Source: JAHEFU01 sp041395205 (lineage in GTDB: Bacteria > 4484-113 > JAFGCY01). Taken from it: a DNA stretch of 64,000 nt. Numbering within the stretch: position 1 is the stretch's first letter; every line of letters begins with the position of its first letter. The DNA lies in NCBI GenBank assembly GCA_041395205.1, contig JAWLAZ010000001.1, positions 1,798,001 to 1,862,000 of the forward strand, in the 5' to 3' direction. Under the pieces are notes generated by a model that made no database searches, had not been told where the DNA came from, and saw only the letters and a list, made by a program, of their open reading frames with translations. This document shows positions 18,014 to 28,945 of this stretch, piece by piece. Both the position numbers and the translations under genes were made by a program.

Positions 18014-18351
18014 TGCGTTTCCCTCCGGGACTCCGCCCGGTGATAATTCCGTCCTGGAGCCGTACTCCGGCCGGTAAGGGGAAACGATGCCGGGTCTAAG
18101 GATCGCTTCCCTGCTACCCGCCTGCCGACTTGCCAACCCGGTGCGGTTGCACCCGGTTGGCTGAATTGTACACCATGTATATGACAGATATCTCTTGTCT
18201 GGCGCATCCGCTGGATTTGGCGGATTTCTGCAGGAATCCACAAATAAGGATAATATGTGGTATATATATCCTAGTTTCATCCACCGTAATTGTTCGTACG
18301 GGGATGGGCCTCAATTGCCAATCAGACGCAACTCTTAATTCCTGGTCCTGA
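18014..18351 (+). other. A/T-rich intergenic region upstream of the cytochrome gene
   Basis: Holds the promoter of the cytochrome gene on the minus strand (a TACAAT candidate at 18165-18170 read in reverse) and A/T-rich boxes near 18248-18268. No protein gene is convincing. The region ends in a plus-strand terminator with no gene before it, so it may encode a short RNA. Confidence 0.4.
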
Positions 18352-18384
18352 GCCCGGGTTGCCAACGGTGACCCGGGCCTTTTT
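18352..18384 (+). terminator. Strong plus-strand intrinsic terminator without an upstream gene
   Basis: GCCCGGGT (18352-18359) pairs perfectly with ACCCGGGC (18371-18378); C and TTTTT follow. The poly-T lies only on the plus strand, so it is not the terminator of the minus-strand gene ending at 18405. Confidence 0.7.
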
Positions 18385-18404
18385 CATCTCCGCCGGGAGA
18401 GGAT

Positions 18405-18893
18405 TCAGTCCAGGTAGCGCAGGCGCAGTTCCGGTCCCGGCAAGGCACAGCGCTCCTTCGCCAGGCGGTGCCGGTTGCGCTTCACGAGGTTGTAGAGCCA
18501 GTCCAGCACTGGGTCCGGGATCCACCAGGACAGCCAGCCCAGCAGATTCCAGGGAAAGCCCATGCGCCGGGCGATCATGCGGCTGGCGCGGCTGCGCCCG
18601 TAGAGCCGGGGATTGTCACCGCCGACACCGTCCACGCAGATGATGCTGTCAATCCGCGAATTGTCAGCGCGGATGCTTTGCAGGTAGTCGTCGTCAATCC
18701 CCAGCGCAGGCAGCACCCGGCGGGCGGTCTCTCCCTGCAGGGCGGCGATGTGCACCTGGCCGCGGGGATCATTGCGCAGCATCCAGGCAGCGCTGTTGCT
18801 GCAGAAGATGCAGTCGGCATCGATGAACACGATGAAGCGGGGCAGTCCCGGATCCCGGCTGGTGCTGCTGTCAGTCTGCTGGCTCTGCCGCAT
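18405..18893 (-). CDS. DCC-family thiol-disulfide oxidoreductase-like protein (DUF393)
   Basis: About 162 aa from the ATG at 18893 (TTG 18899 is also possible). After a polar N-terminus, RFIVFIDADCIFCSNSAAWM carries the DxxCxxC signature of the DUF393/DCC family. It continues VHIAALQGETARRVLP, GVGGDNPRLYGRSRASRMI and a W-rich segment near residue 120 (LLGWLSWWIPDPVLDWLYN). By family it is a thioredoxin-fold redox protein; the partner is unknown. The CxxC pair is intact. The gene lies downstream of the M3-like peptidase on the same strand. Confidence 0.8.
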   Translation of the reverse strand: MRQSQQTDSSTSRDPGLPRFIVFIDADCIFCSNSAAWMLRNDPRGQVHIAALQGETARRVLPALGIDDDYLQSIRADNSRIDSIICVDGVGGDNPRLYGRSRASRMIARRMGFPWNLLGWLSWWIPDPVLDWLYNLVKRNRHRLAKERCALPGPELRLRYLD

Positions 18894-18931
18894 GTCCAAG
18901 CTTACCCCGGATTTCCCATTTCAATCCTGGC

Positions 18932-20398
18932 TCAGGCCGTGATTTCCTGCTGGATCAGTCTGATGTCCAGCCCCGCATATCCGAGCTTCTGCGCGATCTC
19001 CCAGACATCGTACTTCTGGCCCTCGCCCCACAGTCCGCGCAGGAAGTCACCGGCGCGGCGACTGCTGAACCAGTTCTCACCGAATTCAGCTTCCAGATGC
19101 CGGCGCAGCTGCACTTCCCAGATCCAGGCCTGCAGGTACTGCAGTACATAGAAGTTGCGGTCGAAGTCCGCCAGGTAGCGCTCACGCGGGTAACTGACCA
19201 CATTGGAACGCGTGAGGTGCTGCACATAGCGCTCTGCCAGTTCCTCACCGCCACCCTGTTCATGAAACTCGATCTCATAGAGCAGCTTGGCTCCGTAGCG
19301 GCGCAGGAAGTACAGGCGGTGGAAGCGGGCGAAGGCCGGGTAGTCACCCGGGTCCTCGCGCATGATCTCCTTCCACCAGACTGGATTGCTCACGAGGTGC
19401 TGCAGCAGGAAGGCATAGCTTTCGTGCACGCTCGTATCCCCGCTGTGACGATAGACCACGGACAGTTCGGGATCCATATGCGCACTGAACTGCATATGTC
19501 CCGCCTCATGGAAGAGCGTCGAGAAATCGTCCTGCCCGCCATGCGGCTTGAGTACGATCCGCACATCCTGCGGAGCACGCACACTCACGCAGAAGGCGCG
19601 CGGGGACTTGCGCGGGCGGTCCTCGAGGTCGATCAGCACATTCTTCTGGCTGTCCAGGTCAATCCCCATGCCGCGCAGGGTCCGGGCCAGGGCCGGCACC
19701 ATGTCATCGCTGACGAACATGCCGTCGTACTGCCGTGCGCGCAGAATGTAGCCGAGGTCGCAGCTGCGCAGCTCGCGATCACCGAGGCCTGCGATCGAGG
19801 CATAATGCCTGAGGCGCTGCTCGAAGATTTCATCCGTCTCATCCAGGAAGCGCTGCATCTGCTCCGCGAGCGGGCGGATGCGCATTCCCATCAGCTGCTC
19901 ACTGTAGGCGATCTGGTTCTCGTAGCCAATGTCCTGCATCGTTTCACGCAGGCGGGTGAAGATCCTGCGACGCAGCGGGTTGAGGCTGTCCATCACCGCC
20001 AGGTAGGCCTGCTCCAGCCGGCCGCGGCGATCGTAGTCAGCCTCGTTGGCAATGATCACCGGCATGGCGCGGTAGGGCCAGCTTTCATCCTCCAGGCTCA
20101 CGGTGGCACTGCCTTCGGCATTGGCCAGCTCCTCCAGCATGCTCTTGACCTGGTCCTGCACGTAGTTTCCCGAGAAGTCAGCACGCAGGAAGCGCAGCAG
20201 CCGCTCATCCGTGTCACCGGCAGGCTGCGCGATGCTGATCCCATCCAGGGTCTCGCGGGCGTAGAGCTCCGGATATTCCTCCAGGATGCTCACCACGTTG
20301 AGCTGGTCCTGCTGGCCGCTGAAATGATTGAAGTACTCGAGCGCGATGCGCTGATGGCATTCCTCGGCCCGCGCGATGAGTTTCTGGATATCTGTCAT
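18932..20398 (-). CDS. M3-like zinc metallopeptidase
   Basis: Product of 488 aa from the ATG at 20398, behind CGGAGACAG. The zinc motif FHEAGHMQF (HExxH, about residues 294-298) is followed 25 residues after its second His by a Glu in SVHESYAFLLQHL, the gluzincin spacing of the M3 (thimet oligopeptidase/PepF) group. The helical N-terminal half and HLTRSNVVSYPRERYLADFD near the C-terminus agree with this. No signal peptide is present, so it probably cleaves peptides in the cytosol. The overall similarity is to a divergent branch, and M32 is a less likely alternative. Confidence 0.75.
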   Translation of the reverse strand: MTDIQKLIARAEECHQRIALEYFNHFSGQQDQLNVVSILEEYPELYARETLDGISIAQPAGDTDERLLRFLRADFSGNYVQDQVKSMLEELANAEGSATVSLEDESWPYRAMPVIIANEADYDRRGRLEQAYLAVMDSLNPLRRRIFTRLRETMQDIGYENQIAYSEQLMGMRIRPLAEQMQRFLDETDEIFEQRLRHYASIAGLGDRELRSCDLGYILRARQYDGMFVSDDMVPALARTLRGMGIDLDSQKNVLIDLEDRPRKSPRAFCVSVRAPQDVRIVLKPHGGQDDFSTLFHEAGHMQFSAHMDPELSVVYRHSGDTSVHESYAFLLQHLVSNPVWWKEIMREDPGDYPAFARFHRLYFLRRYGAKLLYEIEFHEQGGGEELAERYVQHLTRSNVVSYPRERYLADFDRNFYVLQYLQAWIWEVQLRRHLEAEFGENWFSSRRAGDFLRGLWGEGQKYDVWEIAQKLGYAGLDIRLIQQEITA

Positions 20399-20556
20399 TG
20401 GCTGTCTCCGAGCCATCATTCTAACGGAACATCGGCGGCTGGCCCGCCAGCCGGATTTAACCGGTATCAGGCGCAAACTGAATTCGCCCACAATCCATCT
20501 TGGATAAACTGAATCAGATCGCAATACATAGCTGATTCTGAAAGAGGATTTGGATC

Positions 20557-21762
20557 TTGATACAGGCCGGAAACAGACCGAGAATACTGATAGCCGAGGA
20601 TGACAAGCTGTCGCGCCTCAAGCTGGAGCACTTCCTCGCACGCCACATCAATGCGGAGCTGGTGCTGGCCCAGGATGGCGAACAGGCCTGGAAGTACTAC
20701 CAGGAGCAGCCTGCCGACATCGTGATCTCCGACTGGGAAATGCCCGGCATGACCGGTCCGCAGCTCTGTCGCCGGATCCAGCAGAGTCCGCAGCACTTCA
20801 CCTATTTCATCCTGCTGACCGGCCGGACGGAATCCGCTGACCTGCTCGAGGGCATGACCACCGGGGCCGACGACTACGTGCGCAAGCCCTATGATCCGCC
20901 CGAACTGCTGGCCCGCGTCAATTCCGGCCTGCGCCGGATCTATGTCGAAGCCCAGCTCCAGGCGCTAAACAAGGAACTGGGCAATGCCTACCGCAAGCTG
21001 CGCGATGCCCTGCATGCGGCAGGCCAGATGCAGCTCAAGCTGATTCCCTCCAATGCGCAGATCGCCGATCTCGGCCGCCGCACGGGGCTGAAGCTCGATT
21101 ACCGCTATGTGGCCTGCGACGATCTCGGAGGAGACGTGATCGGGATGTTCAGCCCCGAGAAGGGCAAGGTGGCGATCTTCCTCGCGGATGTCAGCGGGCA
21201 TGGCGTGGCGGCAAGTATGGCGGCCGTGAGCATGCACACATTCCTGCAGACCATGCTGCATTCCGAGACGGACCCGCTCAAGGTGGTCAGCGCCGCCAAT
21301 GAATTCGCCTGCGATGAATTCCCGGATACGACCTTCGCCACAATGGCCTACTTCCTGTTTGACACCGAGGCGATGACTGCGGACATGATCGTGGCCGGCC
21401 ACCCGCCCGTGCTGATGACCACACGGGACGGGGCCCTGGTGCAGTTCGACTCAACCTACCAGCCACTCGGGATCTTCCGTGACCCGCCGACCGCCACCGA
21501 CGTCCAGCATGTCAGCCTGGATGAGGGCGAACGGCTGATTGCCTACACCGACGGCGTGATCGAGACCCGCAACCCGAGCGGGAACTTCTACTCGCTGGAC
21601 TACCTGTTCGCGGATATCCAGGCCCGCGGCCGCCGGCCGCTTGCGGGACTGAGCCAGTCCATCCTCGATGCGGTCGATGCCTGGCGTTTCAATGGTGATG
21701 TCGAGGATGACGTGACCGTGATTGCAATGTGCTTCCAGGAAGTGGCGGCGATCAAAAGCTGA
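20557..21762 (+). CDS. Response regulator with PP2C-type (RsbU/SpoIIE) phosphatase domain
   Basis: Product of 401 aa from TTG 20557, with AGAGGA upstream. The receiver domain (residues about 8-125) has ILIAEDDKLSR, the phospho-acceptor region DIVISDWEMPGMTG, then LLTGRTES and YVRKPYDPPEL. A short helical linker leads to a PP2C-like serine phosphatase: DDLGGDVIGMF, ADVSGHGVAASMAAV, IVAGHPPVL, YTDGVIETRN and EDDVTVIAM, with metal-binding Asp residues intact. Such proteins dephosphorylate anti-sigma-factor antagonists when their receiver is phosphorylated. The histidine kinase and partner-switch proteins are not in the window. Confidence 0.92.
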   Translation: MIQAGNRPRILIAEDDKLSRLKLEHFLARHINAELVLAQDGEQAWKYYQEQPADIVISDWEMPGMTGPQLCRRIQQSPQHFTYFILLTGRTESADLLEGMTTGADDYVRKPYDPPELLARVNSGLRRIYVEAQLQALNKELGNAYRKLRDALHAAGQMQLKLIPSNAQIADLGRRTGLKLDYRYVACDDLGGDVIGMFSPEKGKVAIFLADVSGHGVAASMAAVSMHTFLQTMLHSETDPLKVVSAANEFACDEFPDTTFATMAYFLFDTEAMTADMIVAGHPPVLMTTRDGALVQFDSTYQPLGIFRDPPTATDVQHVSLDEGERLIAYTDGVIETRNPSGNFYSLDYLFADIQARGRRPLAGLSQSILDAVDAWRFNGDVEDDVTVIAMCFQEVAAIKS

Positions 21763-22372
21763 CCAGCAGCTGCACATAGTGCACCTGCTCCGAGGGCGCG
21801 AAGTTGTAGATTCCCACCCCCGTGAAACGCACTTCCGGGTCGTAGAACAGGTCCCGGTGCCCCGGATGCAGCGAGAAATTCAGCACGACGCGCTCCACAC
21901 TTGTTTCGCCGGGGTAGGCCACTGCGGAATTCTCTCCCCCGTGCAGCACGCGCTCGCCGCCGGCCGCACTGATCCGGTCACGGCTGCCCAGATCCTCCGG
22001 CGAGCGGTGGTTCCAGTAGTCGCGGATGGCCTGGTCCATGGCATGCGCCTGGGCCACGCGGTTCAGCAGCGGCAGGCTGGTGACTGGGCTGAGCCCGGCC
22101 TCTGTCCGAAGCCGGTTCGTTTCCTGGGCCAGAGCGCCGGCCTGTTGTGCGGTAGCGCTGTCCGGATAGATCGAATCCGGCACGAGGCTCAGGATGTTTC
22201 CGGCCCACCAGGCCAGTGGCTCGCTTTCGCCGGGCAGGGCCAGACTGAGCCGTTCGGGATGCCGGGGCCGGGCAGGGGGGTAGTCCTGGACAGGTGGTGT
22301 TCCCCCGGAAGATCCACAGGCGCTGCAGAGCACGAGCAATACCGCCGCAAGGCAGTGCCTCAATCCATGCAT
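21752..22372 (-). CDS. CAP/SCP-domain lipoprotein
   Basis: Product of 206 aa from the ATG at 22372, with GGGAGGA upstream and a TACAAT -10 candidate near 22414-22419. The lipobox is LVLCSAC. Residues about 75-206 match the CAP (cysteine-rich secretory/PR-1) fold: LAQETNRLRTEAGLSPV, AHAMDQAIRDYWNHRSPED, the GENSA segment and HPGHRDLFYDPEVRFTGVG. Function of bacterial CAP proteins is mostly unknown; they act outside the cytoplasm. The 3' end overlaps the convergent phosphatase gene by 11 bp. Confidence 0.85.
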   Translation of the reverse strand: MHGLRHCLAAVLLVLCSACGSSGGTPPVQDYPPARPRHPERLSLALPGESEPLAWWAGNILSLVPDSIYPDSATAQQAGALAQETNRLRTEAGLSPVTSLPLLNRVAQAHAMDQAIRDYWNHRSPEDLGSRDRISAAGGERVLHGGENSAVAYPGETSVERVVLNFSLHPGHRDLFYDPEVRFTGVGIYNFAPSEQVHYVQLLVSF

Positions 22373-22510
22373 GCCCGCCGGATCCTCCCTGTTCCTGTGT
22401 TCAGATTCCCGGAATTGTACGCGAGAATCAGCCCCGCATCAGCGTTTTGCCGGTATGGATGGGATGTGAGGAGGTTTCACGCAAATATTCCCGGAAGCAG
22501 GGGGCGGGAC

Positions 22511-22539
22511 TTGCAAACATTTGGAGGCTGGGGTATTAT
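22511..22539 (+). promoter_or_regulatory. Promoter for a candidate small RNA
   Basis: TTGCAA (22511-22516) and TATTAT (22534-22539) are separated by 17 bp, close to sigma70 consensus. No plus-strand gene follows before the terminator at 22615. Confidence 0.6.
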
Positions 22540-22545
22540 TACATT

Positions 22546-22644
22546 GGATCTAGGGCTGGTTTGTCCGCAGCTGCCACCCTGGAACCAAAGTTTTTCTCCA
22601 ATATTCCGGACGCGAAGGGAGGCCCTGCCTCCCTTTGTTCTTTT
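22546..22644 (+). ncRNA. Candidate intergenic small RNA (about 100 nt)
   Basis: The predicted transcript begins about 7 nt after the TATTAT box. It has a possible 5' hairpin (TGGTT with AACCA around 22557-22587, followed by TTTTTC) and ends in a perfect hairpin: AAGGGAGG (22615-22622) with CCTCCCTT (22628-22635), followed by TGTTCTTTTC. The T-rich side is on the plus strand, where no protein gene exists. It does not match the tmRNA, SRP RNA or RNase P RNA patterns I know. Evidence is promoter plus terminator only. Confidence 0.45.
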
Positions 22645-22655
22645 CTGAATCTACT

Positions 22656-23012
22656 CTATTCCCCTGTAATGACCGCATCCCCGCTGTAACCCGGCCATTC
22701 ACTGATGTTGATTGTGGGGGCATTCCCGACCAGGTGGTTGACTTCCTCCATCCCGATCCCGGTTTCCTCAGCTGCCGTCAGCCCGGCCTCCTGCAGCTCC
22801 TCGGGGCTGAGTGTCGCAAGGATCTTCAGGTTGTCGCGCAGGCCTTCCAGGCCCAGCAGGGCCAGGGTGAAGATCATGATCCCCACGATCAGGCCTGCAC
22901 CGGCCATCACCGTGGCGCGGTGCGCCATGTCTCGGGTGCGCCGCAGTTCACGGCGCAGCTCATTTGCGAGATTCTCGAACTGCTTCGGGCTGGCGGGAGT
23001 GTTATCCGGCAT
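22656..23012 (-). CDS. Small single-pass membrane protein
   Basis: Product of 118 aa from the ATG at 23012. A basic amphipathic N-terminus (FENLANELRRELRRTRDM) precedes one hydrophobic span (about residues 36-58, AGAGLIVGIMIFTLALLGLE). An acidic soluble tail of about 60 residues follows. No family recognised. An in-frame start at 23060 exists but has no better ribosome site. Confidence 0.55.
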   Translation of the reverse strand: MPDNTPASPKQFENLANELRRELRRTRDMAHRATVMAGAGLIVGIMIFTLALLGLEGLRDNLKILATLSPEELQEAGLTAAEETGIGMEEVNHLVGNAPTINISEWPGYSGDAVITGE

Positions 23013-23173
23013 CTCTGTGTGTCCTATCCTCAGTTTCAGGTTGTGCCCAGAGCTTAACAAGGCAGGCTTCGTGGTTCTCGACCGGCGGTATTCAAAGCTC
23101 CCATATCAGCCGGAGTTCATGCTGGCTTGAATCATGTTTTATATTAGTACTCCTGATTTATGGTGGAGGAAGC

Positions 23174-24160
23174 ATGCGAGCAGTAGTGGTCGAGACCCCC
23201 GGTGACCTGGACCAGCTTCGGCTAATGGATTCAGTGGAGCGACCCTCGGTCGGTGACAACGATGTGCTCGTCCGCACGGCCTACGCGGGGATGAACTTCA
23301 TGGAAGTGCTGATCCGTCGCGGAGACTACCTGCGCAACCCGAAGTACCCCCTGATCCTCGGCAGTGAGGCGAGCGGGATCGTGGAGGAAGTGGGCAGCGC
23401 CGTCACGGAGTTCAAGGCCGGTGACCGTGTCGCCGTGCTCTCCGGGGACCGCGGCTGCTATGCGGAGTATGTCTGCGTGGAGCAGACGCATGTGGTGCCG
23501 ATCCCGGATGCGATGGATCTGCGCACCGCCGCCGCCTATCCCCTGCAGGTGCTGACCGGCTGGGGCATTCTCTTCGCCTCCGCCCGCATCCAGGAAGGTG
23601 ACTGGGTGCTCGTGCATGCCTGCGCCGGCGGCGTGGGCCTGGCACTCGTGCAGATGGCACGCATCGCCGGCTGCCATGTGATCGGCACCACCAGCAGCGA
23701 GGACAAGGCTGAGCTGGCCCGCGAGATGGGCTGCGAGCACGTGATCAACTACACCCAGCAGGACTTCGGCCGCGAGGTGCGCAAGATCGTGCCCGAAGGT
23801 GTCAACGTGATCTGCGACAGCGTCGGCAAGGTCAACGTGATCGGCAACCTCAGGGCCATTGCCAACTTCGGCCTGATCGTGGTCTTCGGCTACGCCAGCG
23901 GTGAGCCGAAGTATGACGACAAGCTGCTCTGGGGCCGCAGCTGCGGGATCACCATGAACGGGCTCTACCACCTCGTGCCGCACCGCCGCGAATTCACCCG
24001 CGCCGTGCGCGAAACCACGCAGTGGATCCTCGATGGCCGCCTCAAGCTGCACATCGGCCAGGAGTACGATCTCTCCGAGGTTCAGGAGGCGCATCGCGCC
24101 CTGGAGGGCCGGCAGTCGATCGGCAAGCTGCTGCTGCGCATCAACAGCGAGCTGCAGTAG
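23174..24160 (+). CDS. Zinc-independent quinone oxidoreductase (MDR superfamily)
   Basis: Product of 328 aa from the ATG at 23174, 4 nt after GGAGGA. The MDR pattern is complete: YAGMNFMEVLIRRGDY, YPLILGSEASGIVEEVG, GDRVAVLSGDRGCYAEYV, then the NAD(P)H-binding loop VHACAGGVGLALVQMARIAG and the C-terminal HRALEGRQSIGKLLLRI. Cysteine ligands of zinc alcohol dehydrogenases are absent, as expected for quinone reductases. It would reduce quinones with NAD(P)H in the cytosol. The ORF converges on acpS with a 3-bp gap. Confidence 0.92.
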   Translation: MRAVVVETPGDLDQLRLMDSVERPSVGDNDVLVRTAYAGMNFMEVLIRRGDYLRNPKYPLILGSEASGIVEEVGSAVTEFKAGDRVAVLSGDRGCYAEYVCVEQTHVVPIPDAMDLRTAAAYPLQVLTGWGILFASARIQEGDWVLVHACAGGVGLALVQMARIAGCHVIGTTSSEDKAELAREMGCEHVINYTQQDFGREVRKIVPEGVNVICDSVGKVNVIGNLRAIANFGLIVVFGYASGEPKYDDKLLWGRSCGITMNGLYHLVPHRREFTRAVRETTQWILDGRLKLHIGQEYDLSEVQEAHRALEGRQSIGKLLLRINSELQ

Positions 24161-24163
24161 CCT

Positions 24164-24529
24164 TCAGTCCGGCCGCTCGCAGATGCAGATCGCATGTGCC
24201 AGGCTGCGGTCGTGGGTGATCGAGAGATTCACCCGCCGGTCGCCGAGCAGGCGTTCAACACGCTCCACCATCACGTAATAGGGTTCGCCGCTCGGACGCT
24301 GGGCGACGCTTACATCCGTGCGTCTGACCCAGATCTGCGTGGCCTTGAAGAAGGCCTCGCGTGCCGCAAAGCAGCCCGCCAGGTGCTCAAAGGGATTGCG
24401 GCTGTTGCGCGCACTGCGCAGTCGCTCGTGCTCCGTGAACATCTTCTCCGCAAAGCGCGAGCCCGGGTAGAGGCATTTCTCGGCGATGCGGGCGATTTCA
24501 ATGCTGTCCAGTCCGATTCCGCTGATCAC
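24164..24529 (-). CDS. acpS: Holo-[acyl-carrier-protein] synthase
   Basis: Product of 121 aa, usual AcpS length. Motifs are GIGLDSIEIARI at the start (metal-binding Asp), then CFAAREAFFKA (catalytic Glu/Lys region) and LSITHDRSLAHA. AcpS transfers the 4'-phosphopantetheine arm of CoA onto acyl carrier protein, activating fatty acid synthesis. The start is GTG 24529 with no ribosome site; a TACACT box exactly 6 nt upstream suggests a leaderless transcript. Confidence 0.93.
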   Translation of the reverse strand: MISGIGLDSIEIARIAEKCLYPGSRFAEKMFTEHERLRSARNSRNPFEHLAGCFAAREAFFKATQIWVRRTDVSVAQRPSGEPYYVMVERVERLLGDRRVNLSITHDRSLAHAICICERPD

Positions 24530-24535
24530 GCGCTG

Positions 24536-24541
24536 AGTGTA
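24536..24541 (-). promoter_or_regulatory. -10 box for a probable leaderless start (acpS)
   Basis: On the minus strand TACACT is followed by six bases and the GTG start codon at 24529. Confidence 0.5.
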
Positions 24542-24716
24542 ATGCAGGATGCGGCGGGCCGGGAAAGGTTTGCTTAAATCGCCTGCGCGGCCTGCAGGAG
24601 GGCTGATCGTGTGTAAGGATTAGGGATAGATCAGCCGGGCCGTCCGCGTGATATTGATAGGTGGCGGGCTTGACCGATGCTAACATTACTTTTCCAAGTG
24701 TTTTCAAGGGGCATGA

Positions 24717-27206
<2,490 letters not shown>

Positions 27207-27248
27207 GCCTGTTCCTCTTGCTGGCAACCGGCAGGTGCTACATTCTGC

Positions 27249-27267
27249 GCGGCCGGATTCCGGCCGC
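27249..27267 (+). promoter_or_regulatory. Perfect hairpin just before the RlmB-type gene
   Basis: GCGGCCGG and CCGGCCGC flank a 3-nt loop, ending about 8 nt before the AAGGA ribosome site. There is no T tract, so it is not a classical terminator. It could end lon mRNA or affect translation of the next gene. Confidence 0.4.
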
Positions 27268-27287
27268 AGACTGACAAGGAAACTGAA

Positions 27288-28925
27288 ATGCCATACAAAC
27301 CAGGCAAGCCCGGCGGCTTCCGCCCGAAGGGGCGGCCCGCTTCATCCGGACGTGACGAGCAGCGCGGCGGCAAGCGTCCGCCGCGTGACGGCCAGCGCTT
27401 CCGCAGGGACGATGATCGCTCAGAGGCCCGTCCCGGGCAGGACGAACGTCCGCCCTACAACCGCAGCGAGGATGACCGGCCCCGGCGCTTCGAGCGCGGA
27501 CGCGATGAGCGTCCCGGCGGCGGCCGCAGATTTGACAACAGTGATCGCGGCCCGCGTCCGCCCCGCGAAGGTGGCGACGACAGGCCGCGTGGCGGTGGTG
27601 GTGGCTACCGTCCCCGCGAAGGTGGCGACGACAGGCCGCGTGGCAGTGGTGGATACCGTCCCCGTGAAGGCGGCGGCGGTGGTGGCTACCGTCCCCGTGA
27701 AGGCGGCGGCGGCGGTGGCTACAGGCCCCGAGAAGGTGGCGATGACAGGCCGCGTGGCGGCGGAGGCGGCTACCAACCCCGTGATGGTGGTAGCGGCGGT
27801 GGATATCGACCGCGCGAAGGTGGTGGCGGAGGAGGCTACCGGCCCCGTGAGGGAGGCGGAGGTGGCGGATACCGTCCCCGTGAGGGTGGAGGTGGCGGTG
27901 GCTATCGTCCCCGTGAGGGTGGAGGCGGTGGAGACTACCGTCCGCGCCGGGATCACGACTCGCGCCCGCCGCGCTTCGACGGGCAGCGCGGTGGCGGCCG
28001 TGACGATCGCGGGCCTCGGCAGGACAGCGGAAGCTACCGCCGCAGTGCTCCGAAGAACCAGCTCCCCGAAGCCCTGATCTACGGCATCAACCCGGTCAGT
28101 GTCGCGCTGGAGCGCAGCCGCCTGCGCCGGATCTTCATCGACCAGGACAGTGACAACCCGCGCCTGCTCGATCTGCTGGAAACAGCGGAGGAAGCGGGCG
28201 TTGAGATCCTGCCGCTTTCCGGCCAGGGCTGGGGTGATGCCCTGTCCCGCGACATGCACCAGGGCGTGGCCGGCCTGCTCAGTGGCCGCAGCTTCCTCAA
28301 CATCGAGGAGATCGTTGCCAAGCTGGACAGCAATGCCCAGAGCACGATCCTCTTCCTCGACAAGATCCAGGACCCGCACAATCTCGGTGCCGTGCTGCGC
28401 AGTGCGGCCGCGACCGGCGTGGACGCCGTGGTGCTGCCCAAGACCGGCGGCTGCGGCCTGACTCCGGCGGTGCACAAGGCCAGTGCGGGCATGAGCCTCG
28501 TTGTCAACGTGATTGAGGACGTGAACTTCGCCCAGGCCCTGGCCTTCCTCAAGCAGCAGGGTTACTGGGTCGTGGGCTGCGACAGCGGCGGCGGCGAGGA
28601 TGCCACCCGCTTCGAGTTCCCGCAGCGCCGCGTGCTCGTGATGGGCAGTGAAGGCAGCGGGATCCGCCGGCTGGTGCGCGAAAGCTGTGACCACCTGGTG
28701 AAGCTGCCGATGGCCGAGGGCGTGGAATCACTCAACATTTCCGTGGCAACGGGCGTGGTGCTCTACATGGCGCAGGCTTCAGCCCTGCGCGCGCATGAAG
28801 CCGGAGGCAGCGATCCGGCCCGAGTTAACGCCGCTGCGGAACCGGCCCCGCTGCCTGAACCGCCTGCGCCGGCTGATCCGCCTGCAGTCGCAGACGAGGT
28901 TCAGGACGAGGCCATCGGCGACTAG
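27288..28925 (+). CDS. rlmB: SpoU-family rRNA 2'-O-methyltransferase (RlmB-type) with long RGG/YRPR N-terminal tail
   Basis: Product of 545 aa from the ATG at 27288. Residues about 262-500 are a full SpoU enzyme: EALIYGINPVSVAL substrate-binding part, then FLDKIQDPHNLGAVLRSA, VVLPKTGGCGLTPAVHKASA, VLVMGSEGSGIRRLVRE and ESLNISVATGVVLY, the deep-knot SAM site. RlmB methylates G2251 of 23S rRNA; the exact target here is inferred. The first 260 residues are low-complexity Arg/Gly/Asp, with about ten YRPRE-GGGG units, and the last 45 are Ala/Pro-rich. Typical RlmB is about 245 aa, so this protein is more than twice the usual size. Confidence 0.88.
   Translation: MPYKPGKPGGFRPKGRPASSGRDEQRGGKRPPRDGQRFRRDDDRSEARPGQDERPPYNRSEDDRPRRFERGRDERPGGGRRFDNSDRGPRPPREGGDDRPRGGGGGYRPREGGDDRPRGSGGYRPREGGGGGGYRPREGGGGGGYRPREGGDDRPRGGGGGYQPRDGGSGGGYRPREGGGGGGYRPREGGGGGGYRPREGGGGGGYRPREGGGGGDYRPRRDHDSRPPRFDGQRGGGRDDRGPRQDSGSYRRSAPKNQLPEALIYGINPVSVALERSRLRRIFIDQDSDNPRLLDLLETAEEAGVEILPLSGQGWGDALSRDMHQGVAGLLSGRSFLNIEEIVAKLDSNAQSTILFLDKIQDPHNLGAVLRSAAATGVDAVVLPKTGGCGLTPAVHKASAGMSLVVNVIEDVNFAQALAFLKQQGYWVVGCDSGGGEDATRFEFPQRRVLVMGSEGSGIRRLVRESCDHLVKLPMAEGVESLNISVATGVVLYMAQASALRAHEAGGSDPARVNAAAEPAPLPEPPAPADPPAVADEVQDEAIGD
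27570..27950 (+). repeat. In-frame tandem repeats encoding GGGGYRPREGG units
   Basis: About ten imperfect units of 33-51 bp, some with an added DDRPRG segment. They encode the glycine/arginine-rich tail of the methyltransferase. Repeat copies differ at third codon positions, so they are not all recent duplicates. Confidence 0.85.
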
Positions 28926-28945
28926 TACCGGCGCCGGCCCAGGGT

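Noticed and set aside
18130..18351. A 73-codon plus-strand frame ending just before the terminator at 18352
   Set aside because: No ribosome site and no protein-like pattern; the terminator more likely serves a non-coding RNA.
27570..27950. Regular repeats that might be taken for a CRISPR array
   Set aside because: The repeats are in frame, contiguous without unique spacers, and encode the YRPR-glycine tail.
27420..28694. A long Thr/Ala/Val-rich minus-strand frame opposite the methyltransferase
   Set aside because: Mirrors the repeat tail on the other strand; no start signal or domain.
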